Position numbers and translations under genes: made by a program | Notes under the pieces: model-generated | Database searches by the model: none | What the model saw: the letters and a program-made list of their open reading frames with translations, nothing else | Told to the model about the DNA's origin: nothing | NCBI GenBank assembly: GCA_016292215.1 | Contig: JAEFBB010000008.1 | Location: 1-64,000 of the forward strand | Direction: 5' to 3' | DNA from: Saccharofermentans sp. | GTDB lineage: Bacteria; Bacillota; Clostridia; Saccharofermentanales; Saccharofermentanaceae | DNA: 64,000 bases | Shown: in pieces, positions 23,274-32,453 of the stretch | Layout of the letters: each line of letters begins with the position of its first letter | How positions within the stretch are numbered: the stretch's first letter is position 1

Positions 23274-24599
23274 ATGAACATGCGGGACATTATCATCGCC
23301 AAGAGAGATAAGCAAAGTCTTACCGATGAACAGATAAAGTTTTTCGTTGCAGGCGTTACGGACGGCAGTATTCCCGATTATCAGATATCGGCTCTTCTGA
23401 TGGCGATAGTCTTAAACGGCATGGATGAACGTGAGATGACTACGCTTACTCTGGAGATGGCAGCATCCGGAAGCCAGATGGATCTGTCTTATCTCGGGGG
23501 CATTCCTGTTGATAAGCACAGCACGGGCGGCGTAGGTGACAAGATCACTCCGATACTTTTGCCGCTTATCGCTACCTTCGGTGTAGAGACGGTCAAGCTC
23601 AGCGGAAGAGGTCTGGGCTTTACGGGCGGTACTGTAGATAAATTCGAATCGATAAAAGGCTTTAACGTAGAGGTGGATTCAAAGGATTTTCCTGAGCTTG
23701 TTAAGAAGACCGGCATGGTCATATCGGGCCAGACTCCCGATCTGGCTCCTGCGGATAAGATACTCTACGCCTTAAGAGATGTTACGGGAACAGTCGATTC
23801 AATTCCGCTTATCGCATCGAGCATCATGAGCAAGAAGATCGCGGGCGGTGCAAAGGCTATCGTACTTGACGTTACATGCGGTTCCGGAGCTTTCATGAAG
23901 GATTATGCTATGGCAAAAGAACTTGCCGAAGCCATGATCAAGATAGGCAATCTCGCAGGCAGAAAGACCGTTGCGGTCATCACTGATATGGACCAGCCTT
24001 TGGGCAGATTCTGCGGTAATATCCTCGAAATGCAGGAGGTATTTGATACCGTCACCGGCAAGGGCGAGGAGGACGTCAAGGAAGTCGTGACCGAGCTTGC
24101 TTTCCGGCTGATAACGCTCGCGGGAAAAGACGCCGGCATGAGCCCTGAAGTCTTAAAGGATGAGATAAGGGCAAGGCTTTCAGACGGAAGCTGCTATGAA
24201 AAATATAAGGAACTCATCAAGTCCCAGGGCGGAGAGATAAATGCTGCGGGATCACCCGTTTATGTTGCAAAGCCTTTCGACTGCATGCATGTTAATTCGC
24301 CTGATGCGGGATATGTCCGGGGCATGAGGGCTGACTTAATAGGACAGGCTTCAGTCCTTCTCGGCGCAGGCCGCCTTGCTAAGACTGATGCAATCGATTA
24401 CGGCGCAGGCATTGGGTTCTTCGTAAAGATCGGCGACAGGGTAGAAAGAGGAGATTCGCTCTGTGCGCTTTATACCGGCGAGGACAGAGATATATCCGAA
24501 GAAAGGCTTTTCGACGCCATGGAGCTGATACTCAGCGCATATGAAATAGGTCCTGACAAGCCGGAGAAGAAGCCCGCGATAATAGACGTTATAACTTGA
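23274..24599 (+). CDS. pdp: Pyrimidine-nucleoside (thymidine) phosphorylase
   Basis: A 441-residue member of the nucleoside phosphorylase II family, which splits uridine, thymidine or deoxyuridine with phosphate for nucleoside salvage. The diagnostic 'DKHSTGGVGDK' phosphate/substrate motif is at about residues 80-90, with 'GRGLGFTGGTVDK' and a conserved C-terminal 'GIGFFVKIGDRVERGDSLCALY' barrel-sandwich domain. Length is normal. GGAGGTGA lies ahead of the ATG. Its last codons overlap the promoter of the ruvCAB genes. Whether it prefers thymidine (DeoA) or all pyrimidines (Pdp) is uncertain; I favour Pdp for Bacillota. Confidence 0.92.
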   Translation: MNMRDIIIAKRDKQSLTDEQIKFFVAGVTDGSIPDYQISALLMAIVLNGMDEREMTTLTLEMAASGSQMDLSYLGGIPVDKHSTGGVGDKITPILLPLIATFGVETVKLSGRGLGFTGGTVDKFESIKGFNVEVDSKDFPELVKKTGMVISGQTPDLAPADKILYALRDVTGTVDSIPLIASSIMSKKIAGGAKAIVLDVTCGSGAFMKDYAMAKELAEAMIKIGNLAGRKTVAVITDMDQPLGRFCGNILEMQEVFDTVTGKGEEDVKEVVTELAFRLITLAGKDAGMSPEVLKDEIRARLSDGSCYEKYKELIKSQGGEINAAGSPVYVAKPFDCMHVNSPDAGYVRGMRADLIGQASVLLGAGRLAKTDAIDYGAGIGFFVKIGDRVERGDSLCALYTGEDRDISEERLFDAMELILSAYEIGPDKPEKKPAIIDVIT

Positions 24600-24623
24600 T
24601 TTGTTTTCGCGTTATTGTATAAT
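24596..24623 (+). promoter_or_regulatory. Sigma-A-type promoter of ruvC-ruvA-ruvB
   Basis: TTGATT at 24596-24601, 16 bases, TATAAT at 24618-24623. The -35 overlaps the stop codon of the preceding gene. Confidence 0.65.
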
Positions 24624-24655
24624 ACGAACAAATGTTTATATAAGGCAGGAGTACT

Positions 24656-25222
24656 ATGGCTACAGAACCCGTTGTTAAGAGGATAATCGGTATCGACCCT
24701 GGTTATGCCATTACGGGTTACGGCATTATCGACAAGAAGGGCAATAAGCTTACCGCAGTCGATTACGGCGTCATAGAGACTAAAGCCGGTGTGGATTTCC
24801 CGTTAAGACTTCTGGCGATCAGCGATAAGCTCAGATTTATCCTTGAGCAGTATAAGCCTGACCTTATGTCCGTAGAAGAACTTTTCATGGGACACAACCA
24901 TACGACGGTCATCGGAACGGCTCAGGCCAGAGGCGCAGTGCTCGTAGAGGCTGCCAGGGCAGGCATCGAAGTATATGAGTTTACGCCGGGGCAGGTAAAG
25001 CTCGCCATCACGGGTTACGGTAAGGCTGAGAAGAAGCAGGTACAGATAATGACCAAGTCTATCCTTGGGCTTAAGGAAGTTCCGAAGCCTGATGACGCTG
25101 CGGATGCATTAGCTCTGGCCATAACTCTTGCGAATACCGGGCTTGCGTTTGCAGGCAAGGCCGTATCCGGCTACCAGTACGGCAGATACGGATATTCGAA
25201 CCGCAACGAAGGATTTGTCTGA
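24656..25222 (+). CDS. ruvC: Holliday junction resolvase RuvC
   Basis: RuvC cleaves Holliday junctions during recombination. The RNase H-like fold shows all acidic catalytic positions: Asp in 'IGIDPGYAITGYG', Glu in 'MSVEELFMGHNHT', and the C-terminal 'KPDDAADALALAI' with two Asp. 'TPGQVKLAITGYGKAEKKQV' is typical. At 188 residues it is slightly longer than usual because of a Tyr/Gly/Arg-rich C-terminal tail. It is first in the order ruvC, ruvA, ruvB. Confidence 0.96.
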   Translation: MATEPVVKRIIGIDPGYAITGYGIIDKKGNKLTAVDYGVIETKAGVDFPLRLLAISDKLRFILEQYKPDLMSVEELFMGHNHTTVIGTAQARGAVLVEAARAGIEVYEFTPGQVKLAITGYGKAEKKQVQIMTKSILGLKEVPKPDDAADALALAITLANTGLAFAGKAVSGYQYGRYGYSNRNEGFV

Positions 25223-25264
25223 TTTATTGATAGAATACTTATATCAGTATAGGGAGATATTAGA

Positions 25265-25891
25265 ATGTACGCATATATCAAGGGATTATTGGCAGACCGT
25301 AACGACCAGCAGATAGTTATCGAGAATAACGGTATCGGTTATCTCATCAATTGTCCTCTCGGCATCTCGGCTGAGATTGGCTTACTTGGCGACGAAGTAA
25401 CGGTCTACCTTTATCAGAGCGTTAAGGAAGATGACATTTCTCTTTATGGTTTTAATTCGCGCGACCAGAAGGAGATGTTCTTAAAGCTCATTACAGTAAG
25501 CGGTATCGGTCCCAAGGTCGCTCATTCCATCTGTGCTTCTTTATCTGCAGAGCAGATCGCTGCAGCTGTCATGAGCAGCAATATCGCGCTCCTTACAAGC
25601 GTAAAGGGATTGGGCAAGAAGACGGCAGAGAGGATCATCTTAGAGCTCAAGGATAAGCTTAAGGACCAGCTCGGAAAGACGGCAGCAATAAGTGTTGCGC
25701 CTACTGTATCTCCGGCTTCAGGCAATGTCGATTCAGGCGTCATGCAGGATGCTGTCGGTGCGCTCGTTGTGTTAGGATATAAAGATCAGGAAGCTGCAGA
25801 CGCTGTAGCTTCGGCATATGAAGACGGAATCGGTCTGGAAGACCTTATCCGTAAGGCATTGAAGCTTGCAGCAGGAAAGAAGTTCGGCTAA
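25265..25891 (+). CDS. ruvA: Holliday junction branch migration protein RuvA
   Basis: RuvA binds four-way junctions and loads RuvB. The N-terminal OB fold begins 'MYAYIKGLLAD'. Helix-hairpin-helix motifs lie in 'KLITVSGIGPKVAHSICA' and 'LLTSVKGLGKKTAERIILELKDKL'. A flexible linker precedes the C-terminal RuvB-binding domain ('DAVGALVVLGYKDQEAADAV'). Length 208 is normal. It lies between ruvC and ruvB on one transcript. Confidence 0.96.
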   Translation: MYAYIKGLLADRNDQQIVIENNGIGYLINCPLGISAEIGLLGDEVTVYLYQSVKEDDISLYGFNSRDQKEMFLKLITVSGIGPKVAHSICASLSAEQIAAAVMSSNIALLTSVKGLGKKTAERIILELKDKLKDQLGKTAAISVAPTVSPASGNVDSGVMQDAVGALVVLGYKDQEAADAVASAYEDGIGLEDLIRKALKLAAGKKFG

Positions 25892-25907
25892 GGAACGGTC
25901 ACGATAA

Positions 25908-27032
25908 ATGATGAATTTTAACGAACAAGATAATGAGGAAGAGCGCGTCTTAGGAAGGCTGAGACAGCCCGGTGATGTAGAGGAGAAGGCGTTAAGGCCT
26001 GTCACCTTTGATGAGTATTCCGGCCAGACCAAGGTAAAGAATAACCTCAGGATCTTTATCAATGCCGCCAAGAAGCGCGGTGAAGCGTTAGACCATGTTC
26101 TTTTATACGGCCCTCCGGGATTGGGCAAGACGACTCTTGCAGGCATCATAGCATCTGAGATGGACGTCTCCATGCATATCACCACAGGACCTTCTATTGA
26201 GAAGGCAGGCGATCTGGCAGCGCTTCTTACTAACCTCAATGAGAATGAAGTCTTATTTATCGACGAGATACACAGGCTCAACAAGAATGTCGAGGAAGTA
26301 CTCTATCCTGCGATGGAAGATTACTGCCTTGATCTCATGATCGGCAAAGGCCCTGCCGCAAGGTCCGTAAGGCTTGATCTGCCTCACTTCACACTGGTAG
26401 GCGCTACGACGAGAGCAGGAATGATTTCCGCTCCTTTAAGAGACCGCTTCGGCATGATCCACCGCCTCGAATTATATGAGACAGAAGATCTCATGGAGAT
26501 CCTTAAACGTGACGCAGGCCTTCTCGGTATCGCTATCAACGAAGAAGGTCTCCGCAATATAGCGTCACGATCCAGAGGCACCCCGAGAATCGCGATACGA
26601 CTCCTTAAGCGAATGAGAGACTTCGCATCTTACCTTGAGAAGGATGAGATCGACAAAGAAGTATCCGATTACGGCCTTAAGGCTCTTGATATCGATGAAG
26701 TAGGTCTTGATGCCGTTGACAGAAGAGTGCTTACCGCGATCGCCGATATCTTTAAGGGCGGCCCTGTCGGCCTTGAGACTCTGGCTGCATGTACAGGTGA
26801 AGATCCTGTGACTATTGAAGACGTTTACGAACCGTTCCTGCTTCAGAACGGATTCCTGGCTAAGACACCGAGGGGAAGAGTTCTTACATTAAGAGCTTTC
26901 GAGCACATTGGCATCACGCCTCCGCCGTCTTTTATCGCGGGCATGAAGAATACTGATGTTATTCCTCCGCGCTACGAGAATATCTCCATCGAAGACTGGC
27001 AGAATTCCGAAAGGAACGGTGATAACAGCTGA
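25908..27032 (+). CDS. ruvB: Holliday junction helicase motor RuvB
   Basis: An AAA+ ATPase that drives branch migration with RuvA. Walker A is 'GPPGLGKTT', Walker B '[11 protein letters not shown]', sensor 1 '[12 protein letters not shown]', and the arginine finger region is '[15 protein letters not shown]'. The C-terminal winged-helix domain has '[16 protein letters not shown]'. The length of 374 includes a short extra tail compared with about 340 in model species. The stop overlaps the queH start by one base. Confidence 0.97.
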   Translation: MMNFNEQDNEEERVLGRLRQPGDVEEKALRPVTFDEYSGQTKVKNNLRIFINAAKKRGEALDHVLLYGPPGLGKTTLAGIIASEMDVSMHITTGPSIEKAGDLAALLTNLNENEVLFIDEIHRLNKNVEEVLYPAMEDYCLDLMIGKGPAARSVRLDLPHFTLVGATTRAGMISAPLRDRFGMIHRLELYETEDLMEILKRDAGLLGIAINEEGLRNIASRSRGTPRIAIRLLKRMRDFASYLEKDEIDKEVSDYGLKALDIDEVGLDAVDRRVLTAIADIFKGGPVGLETLAACTGEDPVTIEDVYEPFLLQNGFLAKTPRGRVLTLRAFEHIGITPPPSFIAGMKNTDVIPPRYENISIEDWQNSERNGDNS

Positions 27033-27592
27033 TGGGGAAGATGCTCCTTCATTGCTGCTGCGGGCCTTGTGCCATGTATCCTTTGGATCTCCTGACTTCC
27101 GCAGGAAGAGATCTTGACTGTTATTGGTATAACCCTAATATCCAGCCGCAGTTCGAATTCGACAGGCGTCATGAGAATCTTTCCAAAGCATGTGAGCATT
27201 TCGGGATCAATCTGATTTCCGAAGGAACGGAATGCATGCAGGATTATTGGCTTTCTAAAGTTTATCTTGAAGAGTTCGCTTCAAGATGTGAGATGTGCTA
27301 TGACATCCGTATGGATCATGTGGCGAAGTTTGCATCTGAAAACGGCTATGCTTCTTTCTGCACGACTTTGCTGGTAAGCCCGTACCAGCAGCACGACAAG
27401 ATCGCTGAGATAAGCGATATGAAGGCTTCCAAGTACGGTGTTAAGTTTGAATATATGGATTTCAGACCGGGATTCAGGCAGGGTCAGGACATGGCAAGGG
27501 AGATCGGCCTTTACAGGCAAAAATACTGCGGCTGCATTTTCTCGTTAGAGGAATCCAAATTCAGGGATAAGATTTATAAGTCCTTTGAATAA
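27032..27592 (+). CDS. queH: Epoxyqueuosine reductase QueH
   Basis: QueH converts epoxyqueuosine to queuosine in tRNA without cobalamin, replacing QueG. Its signature cysteines are present: 'HCCCGPCAMYP' near the N-terminus, 'CEMCYD' near residue 88-93 and 'YCGCIF' near the C-terminus, matching the cluster- and metal-binding cysteines known for the family. Other motifs are 'FCTTLLVSPYQQH' and 'DFRPGFRQGQ'. Length 186 is typical. It is coupled to ruvB, and its last 19 bases overlap tail-to-tail with the NFACT gene on the other strand. Confidence 0.93.
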   Translation: MGKMLLHCCCGPCAMYPLDLLTSAGRDLDCYWYNPNIQPQFEFDRRHENLSKACEHFGINLISEGTECMQDYWLSKVYLEEFASRCEMCYDIRMDHVAKFASENGYASFCTTLLVSPYQQHDKIAEISDMKASKYGVKFEYMDFRPGFRQGQDMAREIGLYRQKYCGCIFSLEESKFRDKIYKSFE

Positions 27593-29499
27593 GGCTCTTT
27601 GGCTTCCACCAGAACCGAATAATATCCTTCGTAGATCACCATTCCGGGCTTTGCTCCCGGAATCTTTTTTACATGGGAAACAGGGCAGTAATCGACTTCT
27701 GCCTTAAGCTGTCCCGGCTTTGAATCTTCGGATGTCATATGCTCTTCAAGGATAATGGCTTTGGAGAAGAATGCAGCGAGGCTTGCCGCTTCAAGGACTG
27801 CATTATCAGAAGGCATCTCCTCATTGGGCTTTGTCTTAAGGATAACGTGAGTTCCGGGAAGTCCCTTTACATGGAACCACCAGTCACGTCTTGATGCCGT
27901 GTGGAAAGTGAGCTGTTCGTTCTGGATGTTATTTCTGCCTGCAAGGATCTCATATCCGTCAGAAGTCATGTATCTGCGGCAGGGAAGCGGACGGTCCTTG
28001 GCTTTGTCTTTATTGCCTTTGCCCTGGTTAGCTCTCTTGGCGGCTTCCCTTAAAGCTCTTGATGAAGCCTTGCCGGACTTGGCGACACCGACCATCTTGT
28101 TAGGATCGCCAGTGTTGTTCTTTTTGACGGCCTGGCCTTTGCGGAACCCTGAATCTCCGGCTATTTCTATCCTGATCTCTTCATTGATCGCCTGAATGTC
28201 TTCAAGGCTTGTAGCCGCATTGACCGCAGCGAAAAGCGAACGCAGATACTGCGCTGCAAGATCGTCGTCTTTTAAGTATTTCTCGGCAAGCTCCATCTTG
28301 CGCTTTGCCTTATGGAAGCGCTTGTAGTACTCCTGGGCATTGCCGGAAGCGTCGAGCGTAGGATTCAAGGCGACAGATATATCCTTTTGGCCTTCTTCGG
28401 TGTAGTCGGTAAGTGTTACATTCGAAGAGCCCTGCTTTATCATGTACTTGTACGTGAGGATAAGATCGCCGGAATGCTTGTATTCATCCGCCTTTTTGCC
28501 TTCTTCAAGGTCCTGCTCGTGGAGTTCTCTCTTCTTGATGACTCTCGCGAGAGCGTTGGATATTATCTGTATCAGGCGGTCTTTTCCCATATCGAGGACG
28601 AGCCTGGAATCTCTTGCGCGGTAGCTCAGATAAATGGCTTCAGATATGGATGACACGGTCTCGGATCCGGCATAGCCCTTGAGATCGACTATGGATGCAT
28701 CAGCGGGTTCATCGTTATCATCGTAGAAGATCCGTGCGGAATAAGTGCCTCCGGTAACTGATTCAAGGAAAGCCTTAACAGAAGCGTTGAGCTTTGACTT
28801 TTCGAGATCAGAGAGCATCGATAATGTCTTACGGTCATCAAGGTCGGCACAGTCGGATATGTATGCGGCAAGTACAGGGGAAAGGCCCTGGATCGAACCT
28901 ACCAAAGCTTTCTCGATGGGTCTCGAAAGCTCGGATTCCATAATGGGAAGGTCGCCCTGACGCGCCATCTCAAGGGCCCTGTCAGGTGAGAGCTTATCCT
29001 GGGCCGGAGGATAGATGTAGACTCTGGCAGGCATGACTTCTCTTACTCTGGAGACAGAGAAATCAACATGGATAGCGGAATCTAAGATCTTGCCGGTCTC
29101 ATTTATGAGCACGAGATTAGAAAAACGGCCCATAAGCTCTACTGTAAGGGTATAGAGCTTGCGGTCTCTTAATTCATCGTTGTTGCTGACTGTTATCTCG
29201 ATTATTCGCTCGTAACCGGGATTGGTTACTTTCTCAATTCGCGAACCAGCAAGATATTTGCGCAGGAGCATACAGAAAGACGGGGGCATAGAAGGATTCT
29301 CGGCAGTGGTTTCAGCAAAACAGATGCGGGGAGAACCGGGATCTATTGAGATAAGCAGCTTTCTGTAACCGCCTGTAAATCTTATATGGAGGATAACGGT
29401 ATGCTTGTCAGGCATGTAGATCTTATCTACACGCTTACCCTCAAGCTCTTTATTAAGCTCATTTGCGAGGAGCTGACAGGTGATGCCGTCAAGAGTCAA
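27574..29499 (-). CDS. rqcH: NFACT-family ribosome quality control protein RqcH
   Basis: A 641-residue NFACT protein. The N-domain begins 'LDGITCQLLANELNKELEGKRVDKIYMPD', with a helix-hairpin-helix and coiled-coil arms in the middle (about 250-450). The C-terminal NFACT-R domain is seen as 'GYEILAGRNNIQNEQLTFHTASRRDWWFHVKGLPGTHVI'. In Bacillus RqcH binds stalled 50S subunits and adds alanine tails; older names call it a fibronectin-binding protein. A Lys/Ala/Gly-rich basic stretch (about 485-520) precedes the C-domain. The start codon is TTG with GAGG upstream. It is the last gene of the leftward prs operon. Confidence 0.92.
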   Translation of the reverse strand: MTLDGITCQLLANELNKELEGKRVDKIYMPDKHTVILHIRFTGGYRKLLISIDPGSPRICFAETTAENPSMPPSFCMLLRKYLAGSRIEKVTNPGYERIIEITVSNNDELRDRKLYTLTVELMGRFSNLVLINETGKILDSAIHVDFSVSRVREVMPARVYIYPPAQDKLSPDRALEMARQGDLPIMESELSRPIEKALVGSIQGLSPVLAAYISDCADLDDRKTLSMLSDLEKSKLNASVKAFLESVTGGTYSARIFYDDNDEPADASIVDLKGYAGSETVSSISEAIYLSYRARDSRLVLDMGKDRLIQIISNALARVIKKRELHEQDLEEGKKADEYKHSGDLILTYKYMIKQGSSNVTLTDYTEEGQKDISVALNPTLDASGNAQEYYKRFHKAKRKMELAEKYLKDDDLAAQYLRSLFAAVNAATSLEDIQAINEEIRIEIAGDSGFRKGQAVKKNNTGDPNKMVGVAKSGKASSRALREAAKRANQGKGNKDKAKDRPLPCRRYMTSDGYEILAGRNNIQNEQLTFHTASRRDWWFHVKGLPGTHVILKTKPNEEMPSDNAVLEAASLAAFFSKAIILEEHMTSEDSKPGQLKAEVDYCPVSHVKKIPGAKPGMVIYEGYYSVLVEAKEPYSKDL

Positions 29500-29503
29500 G
29501 GCT

Positions 29504-29890
29504 TTATACCTCGTCTGAAGGCTCGTTATCCGAATCCTTATTCTTTTTGCCTGAGAAGACCATTGTCATGACGCCCCAGACTAAAGCGGCGATAAGAAGC
29601 TCGATGCCGAGGATCTTAAAGAACATCTCGTATTTATTCCAGCTGATAAGAAGGTCTAATCCGACTATCAGGATAACTGCTCCGAGAAAAATAACAGGCA
29701 TAGCTGCTTTTGAAGCCGCGAATTTATTGATGACTCCGGCAAATCCTGACTCTTCTTTTACAGGCGCAGTTCTGCTTCTGGAAGAAGTAGTCTTTCTTCC
29801 GGAATTAGAGCGCGTGCCTGAACGTGAGGAGGTCTTTTTGGAACCGCCTCTTGAAGAGCTTGACGAACGAGATCTGCCGGTATTAGCCAT
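29504..29890 (-). CDS. Small membrane protein with Ser/Arg-rich N-terminus
   Basis: The first 45 residues are almost only Ser, Arg, Gly, Lys and Thr, then comes an amphipathic segment and two transmembrane helices (about 63-83 and 90-112), ending with a charged tail. The N-terminus is very basic and should be cytoplasmic; it could contact nucleic acid or ribosomes. I do not recognise a family. The gene sits between a PRPP synthetase (one-base overlap) and rqcH (four-base gap), so it is translated within that operon. Confidence 0.7.
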   Translation of the reverse strand: MANTGRSRSSSSSRGGSKKTSSRSGTRSNSGRKTTSSRSRTAPVKEESGFAGVINKFAASKAAMPVIFLGAVILIVGLDLLISWNKYEMFFKILGIELLIAALVWGVMTMVFSGKKNKDSDNEPSDEV

Positions 29891-31098
29891 TATAAGTTAA
29901 TACCTTCTTTTTCCTTGAGGAGCTTCTTGATCTTCTCAGTAGGATTGATGAGGCTCGAAAGCGAAGCGTCGTGGTTGATGGCATCGATGAGGAGCGCTAC
30001 GAACTTGCAGAGGTTAACGTCTGCAAACCAGGGAGCTTCCAAAAGTTCGGGTCTTCTGTAGATCAGGTTTGTAGCGAAGACCTTATTGATGATGCCTTCT
30101 TCGTAAGCCTTATTGAAGTGATCGATGCCTTCGGTGAAAAGACCGAAAGTAACAGCGCAGAATACCTTGCGTGCGCCGCGGTCCTTCATTTCGCGTGCGA
30201 TATCGATCATGGAATCACCGGATGAGATCATGTCGTCAACGATGAGGATATCCATGCCTTCAACGGAATCACCCAAGAATTCGTGAGCAACGATAGGGTT
30301 CTTGCCGTCAACGATCTTGGTGTAGTCTCTTCTCTTGTAGAACGTTCCGAGAGGGACACCGAGGATGGATGCGTAGTACATTGCTCTGCCGATACCGCCT
30401 TCATCAGGGGAGATGATCATAAACTTGCCGTTGGAGAACTGGAGATCAGGTACCTGACGGTACATTTCCTTGATGATCTGGTATGTGGTAGGGAGGCTCT
30501 CAAAGCCGGCGAGAGGGATGGCATTTGCAACTCTCTCGTCGTGTGCGTCAAAGGTAATGATGTTGGCTACACCGAGATTGTAGAGCTCTTCGAGCGCGAA
30601 AGCGCAGTCCAAAGACTCTCTGGCATTTCTCTTGTGCTGGCGGCTCTCGTAAAGGAAAGGCATTATGACATTGATTCTTCTTGATTTGCCGGAGCATGCG
30701 AGAATGACACGCTTGAGATCCTGATAGTGATCATCGGGGCTCATGCGGTTTTCCTGGCCGAACATCTTATAGGTGCAGGAGCAGTTCATTACGTCGCTGA
30801 TGAGGAAGAGGTCATGGCCTCTAACGGTATTCTTTACGACAGCCTTACCTTCACCTGATGAGAATCTGGCGTTCTCCACAGGGATCGTGTAATCCTCTCT
30901 GAAGAATCCCGGATAAGTATTGACGATCTGTTCCTTCTGGTACTCGTTACGTCTCTTGTTGAGGTAGAAGTTAACCTTCTGGGTGAAATCCTCACTTCCT
31001 CTGAGAGCAATAAGACCGATAGGTCCTACCGGCGCCATGGGGTTGTCGCCGTATTGGTCGTAGCGGGAATAAGCTCTTTCGTCAGATGCTGATGTCAT
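29890..31098 (-). CDS. prs: Ribose-phosphate pyrophosphokinase (PRPP synthetase), catalytic-looking copy
   Basis: PRPP synthetase makes PRPP from ribose 5-phosphate and ATP for nucleotide, His and Trp synthesis. Recognisable sites: 'FDAHDERVANAI' (Mg/ATP loop), 'ISPDEGGIGRAMYYAS', the catalytic flexible-loop Lys255-Arg256-Arg257, and the PRPP-binding loop 'ILIVDDMISSGDSM'. It is about 402 residues, about 85 more than standard Prs, with an N-terminal extension and insertions. It belongs to a long Prs-like clade seen in Clostridia. It follows a paralogue with a 23-base gap. Direct activity is inferred, not proven. Confidence 0.88.
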   Translation of the reverse strand: MTSASDERAYSRYDQYGDNPMAPVGPIGLIALRGSEDFTQKVNFYLNKRRNEYQKEQIVNTYPGFFREDYTIPVENARFSSGEGKAVVKNTVRGHDLFLISDVMNCSCTYKMFGQENRMSPDDHYQDLKRVILACSGKSRRINVIMPFLYESRQHKRNARESLDCAFALEELYNLGVANIITFDAHDERVANAIPLAGFESLPTTYQIIKEMYRQVPDLQFSNGKFMIISPDEGGIGRAMYYASILGVPLGTFYKRRDYTKIVDGKNPIVAHEFLGDSVEGMDILIVDDMISSGDSMIDIAREMKDRGARKVFCAVTFGLFTEGIDHFNKAYEEGIINKVFATNLIYRRPELLEAPWFADVNLCKFVALLIDAINHDASLSSLINPTEKIKKLLKEKEGINL

Positions 31099-31121
31099 AA
31101 TTGCAGCCTGCCTTTCATGCC

Positions 31122-32342
31122 TTAATTGGTTTCGTTCAATATATTATCGTCTTCAAACAACTCATCGATTCTCATCTGACTCTTGAGATCCTGGAGTCTG
31201 GTGGTCGAATTGATGAGGTCGTAAACAGATTCATCGACATTAAGCGCGTCTATGATCCTGCCCATATAGGGGACCATGTCCGCAGCCAGATACCACTCCC
31301 GTGACTGAAGCTCTTCCGGAGCATAGATGAGATTGGTGGTGCAGACGCACTTAAATACGCCTTCTTTGTATTTCTTGTCAAACTCTTCGAGGCCGTTGGT
31401 GAAAAGGGCAAAGGGAGCAAGGCAGTAAATGTCTTTGGCGCCTGCAGCCTTGAGCTGCTCAGCCGTTCTGAACATGGTGTTGCCCGAATTGATCATGTCA
31501 TCGATAAGGAGAATGTCCATTCCGGTGACATCTTCGCCTAAGTACTCGAAGATCCTGCCGTTCTGACCGGGCTTGCCGGTATATTTTCTGTAGAACAGGC
31601 TTAAGGGAAGATTGAGGTTTGACGCGTAAAAAATAGCTCGCGATACACCTGTTTCATCAGGACTTACCACGAGCGTGCTTTCTTTGTCTAATCTTAATGA
31701 TCCGAACTTGTTCAAAAGGGTAGAAGTCATCTTGAACTGGCAGCGGGGCATTTCGATCGACATAAGAGGAACCGCATTTGCGATTCTCTCGTCGTGCGGA
31801 TCGAAAACAATGAGATTGGATACGCCCAGTTCGTAAAGCTTTTTGAGCATATCCGCACAATCGTAGGATTCTCTGTGTGAATCGAGCTTCTCGCGTCTGC
31901 CTTCATAGACGAAAGGCATTATGACGTTGACTCTCTTAGCCTTGCCCTTAAGTGTGGAAAGGATCCTCAAAAGATCCATATACTGGTCATCGGGGGAGAT
32001 GACATGTGAGCCGTCAGTAAGTTCGATCTCGAGATTATGGGAAAGAACATCAGTAATGACAAAAATATCATGACCTCTGGCGCTCTCTCCGATGGAGAAC
32101 TTGCCTTCACCTGTCTGGAAACGGATAAGCTCTGAATCAAAAACATAATTCTCACGGTAATAGCCGGGAGTATTGGCAAAAACGTTGTCAGGTCTTAATG
32201 AACGGCGCTTTCTTCTGATGGAAAGGTCGTCTGAAACCCTTTGTACAAAGTCTTTGTTGGAAGTATGCGAAATAATGCCAATGGGGCCGAAAGGTGCCAA
32301 AGTAATAGCCTTAAAGTCTTTACTGACATCTAAGTCGCTCAT
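31122..32342 (-). CDS. Second PRPP synthetase paralogue with altered catalytic loop
   Basis: A 406-residue paralogue of the next gene, with the same long architecture. It keeps 'FDPHDERIANAV', 'VSPDETGVSRAIFYAS' and the PRPP loop 'LLIDDMINSGNTM'. The flexible loop that should read Lys-Arg-Arg is Arg252-Lys253-Tyr254 and is followed by a shortened segment. In E. coli Prs the Lys and second Arg of this motif are needed for catalysis. It could be a regulatory subunit like the PRPP-synthetase-associated proteins of animals, or an enzyme of changed specificity. It is first of the leftward four-gene run that ends with rqcH. Confidence 0.85.
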   Translation of the reverse strand: MSDLDVSKDFKAITLAPFGPIGIISHTSNKDFVQRVSDDLSIRRKRRSLRPDNVFANTPGYYRENYVFDSELIRFQTGEGKFSIGESARGHDIFVITDVLSHNLEIELTDGSHVISPDDQYMDLLRILSTLKGKAKRVNVIMPFVYEGRREKLDSHRESYDCADMLKKLYELGVSNLIVFDPHDERIANAVPLMSIEMPRCQFKMTSTLLNKFGSLRLDKESTLVVSPDETGVSRAIFYASNLNLPLSLFYRKYTGKPGQNGRIFEYLGEDVTGMDILLIDDMINSGNTMFRTAEQLKAAGAKDIYCLAPFALFTNGLEEFDKKYKEGVFKCVCTTNLIYAPEELQSREWYLAADMVPYMGRIIDALNVDESVYDLINSTTRLQDLKSQMRIDELFEDDNILNETN

Positions 32343-32453
32343 GGCAGAACAAATCCCCCTAAAGAAAACTAATTAAATGATATCTAAGACAAAAAATATT
32401 TCAAAGTACTCTAATACAAAAATTTGCACGAAAAGTATTCAAAAGATTGTTCA

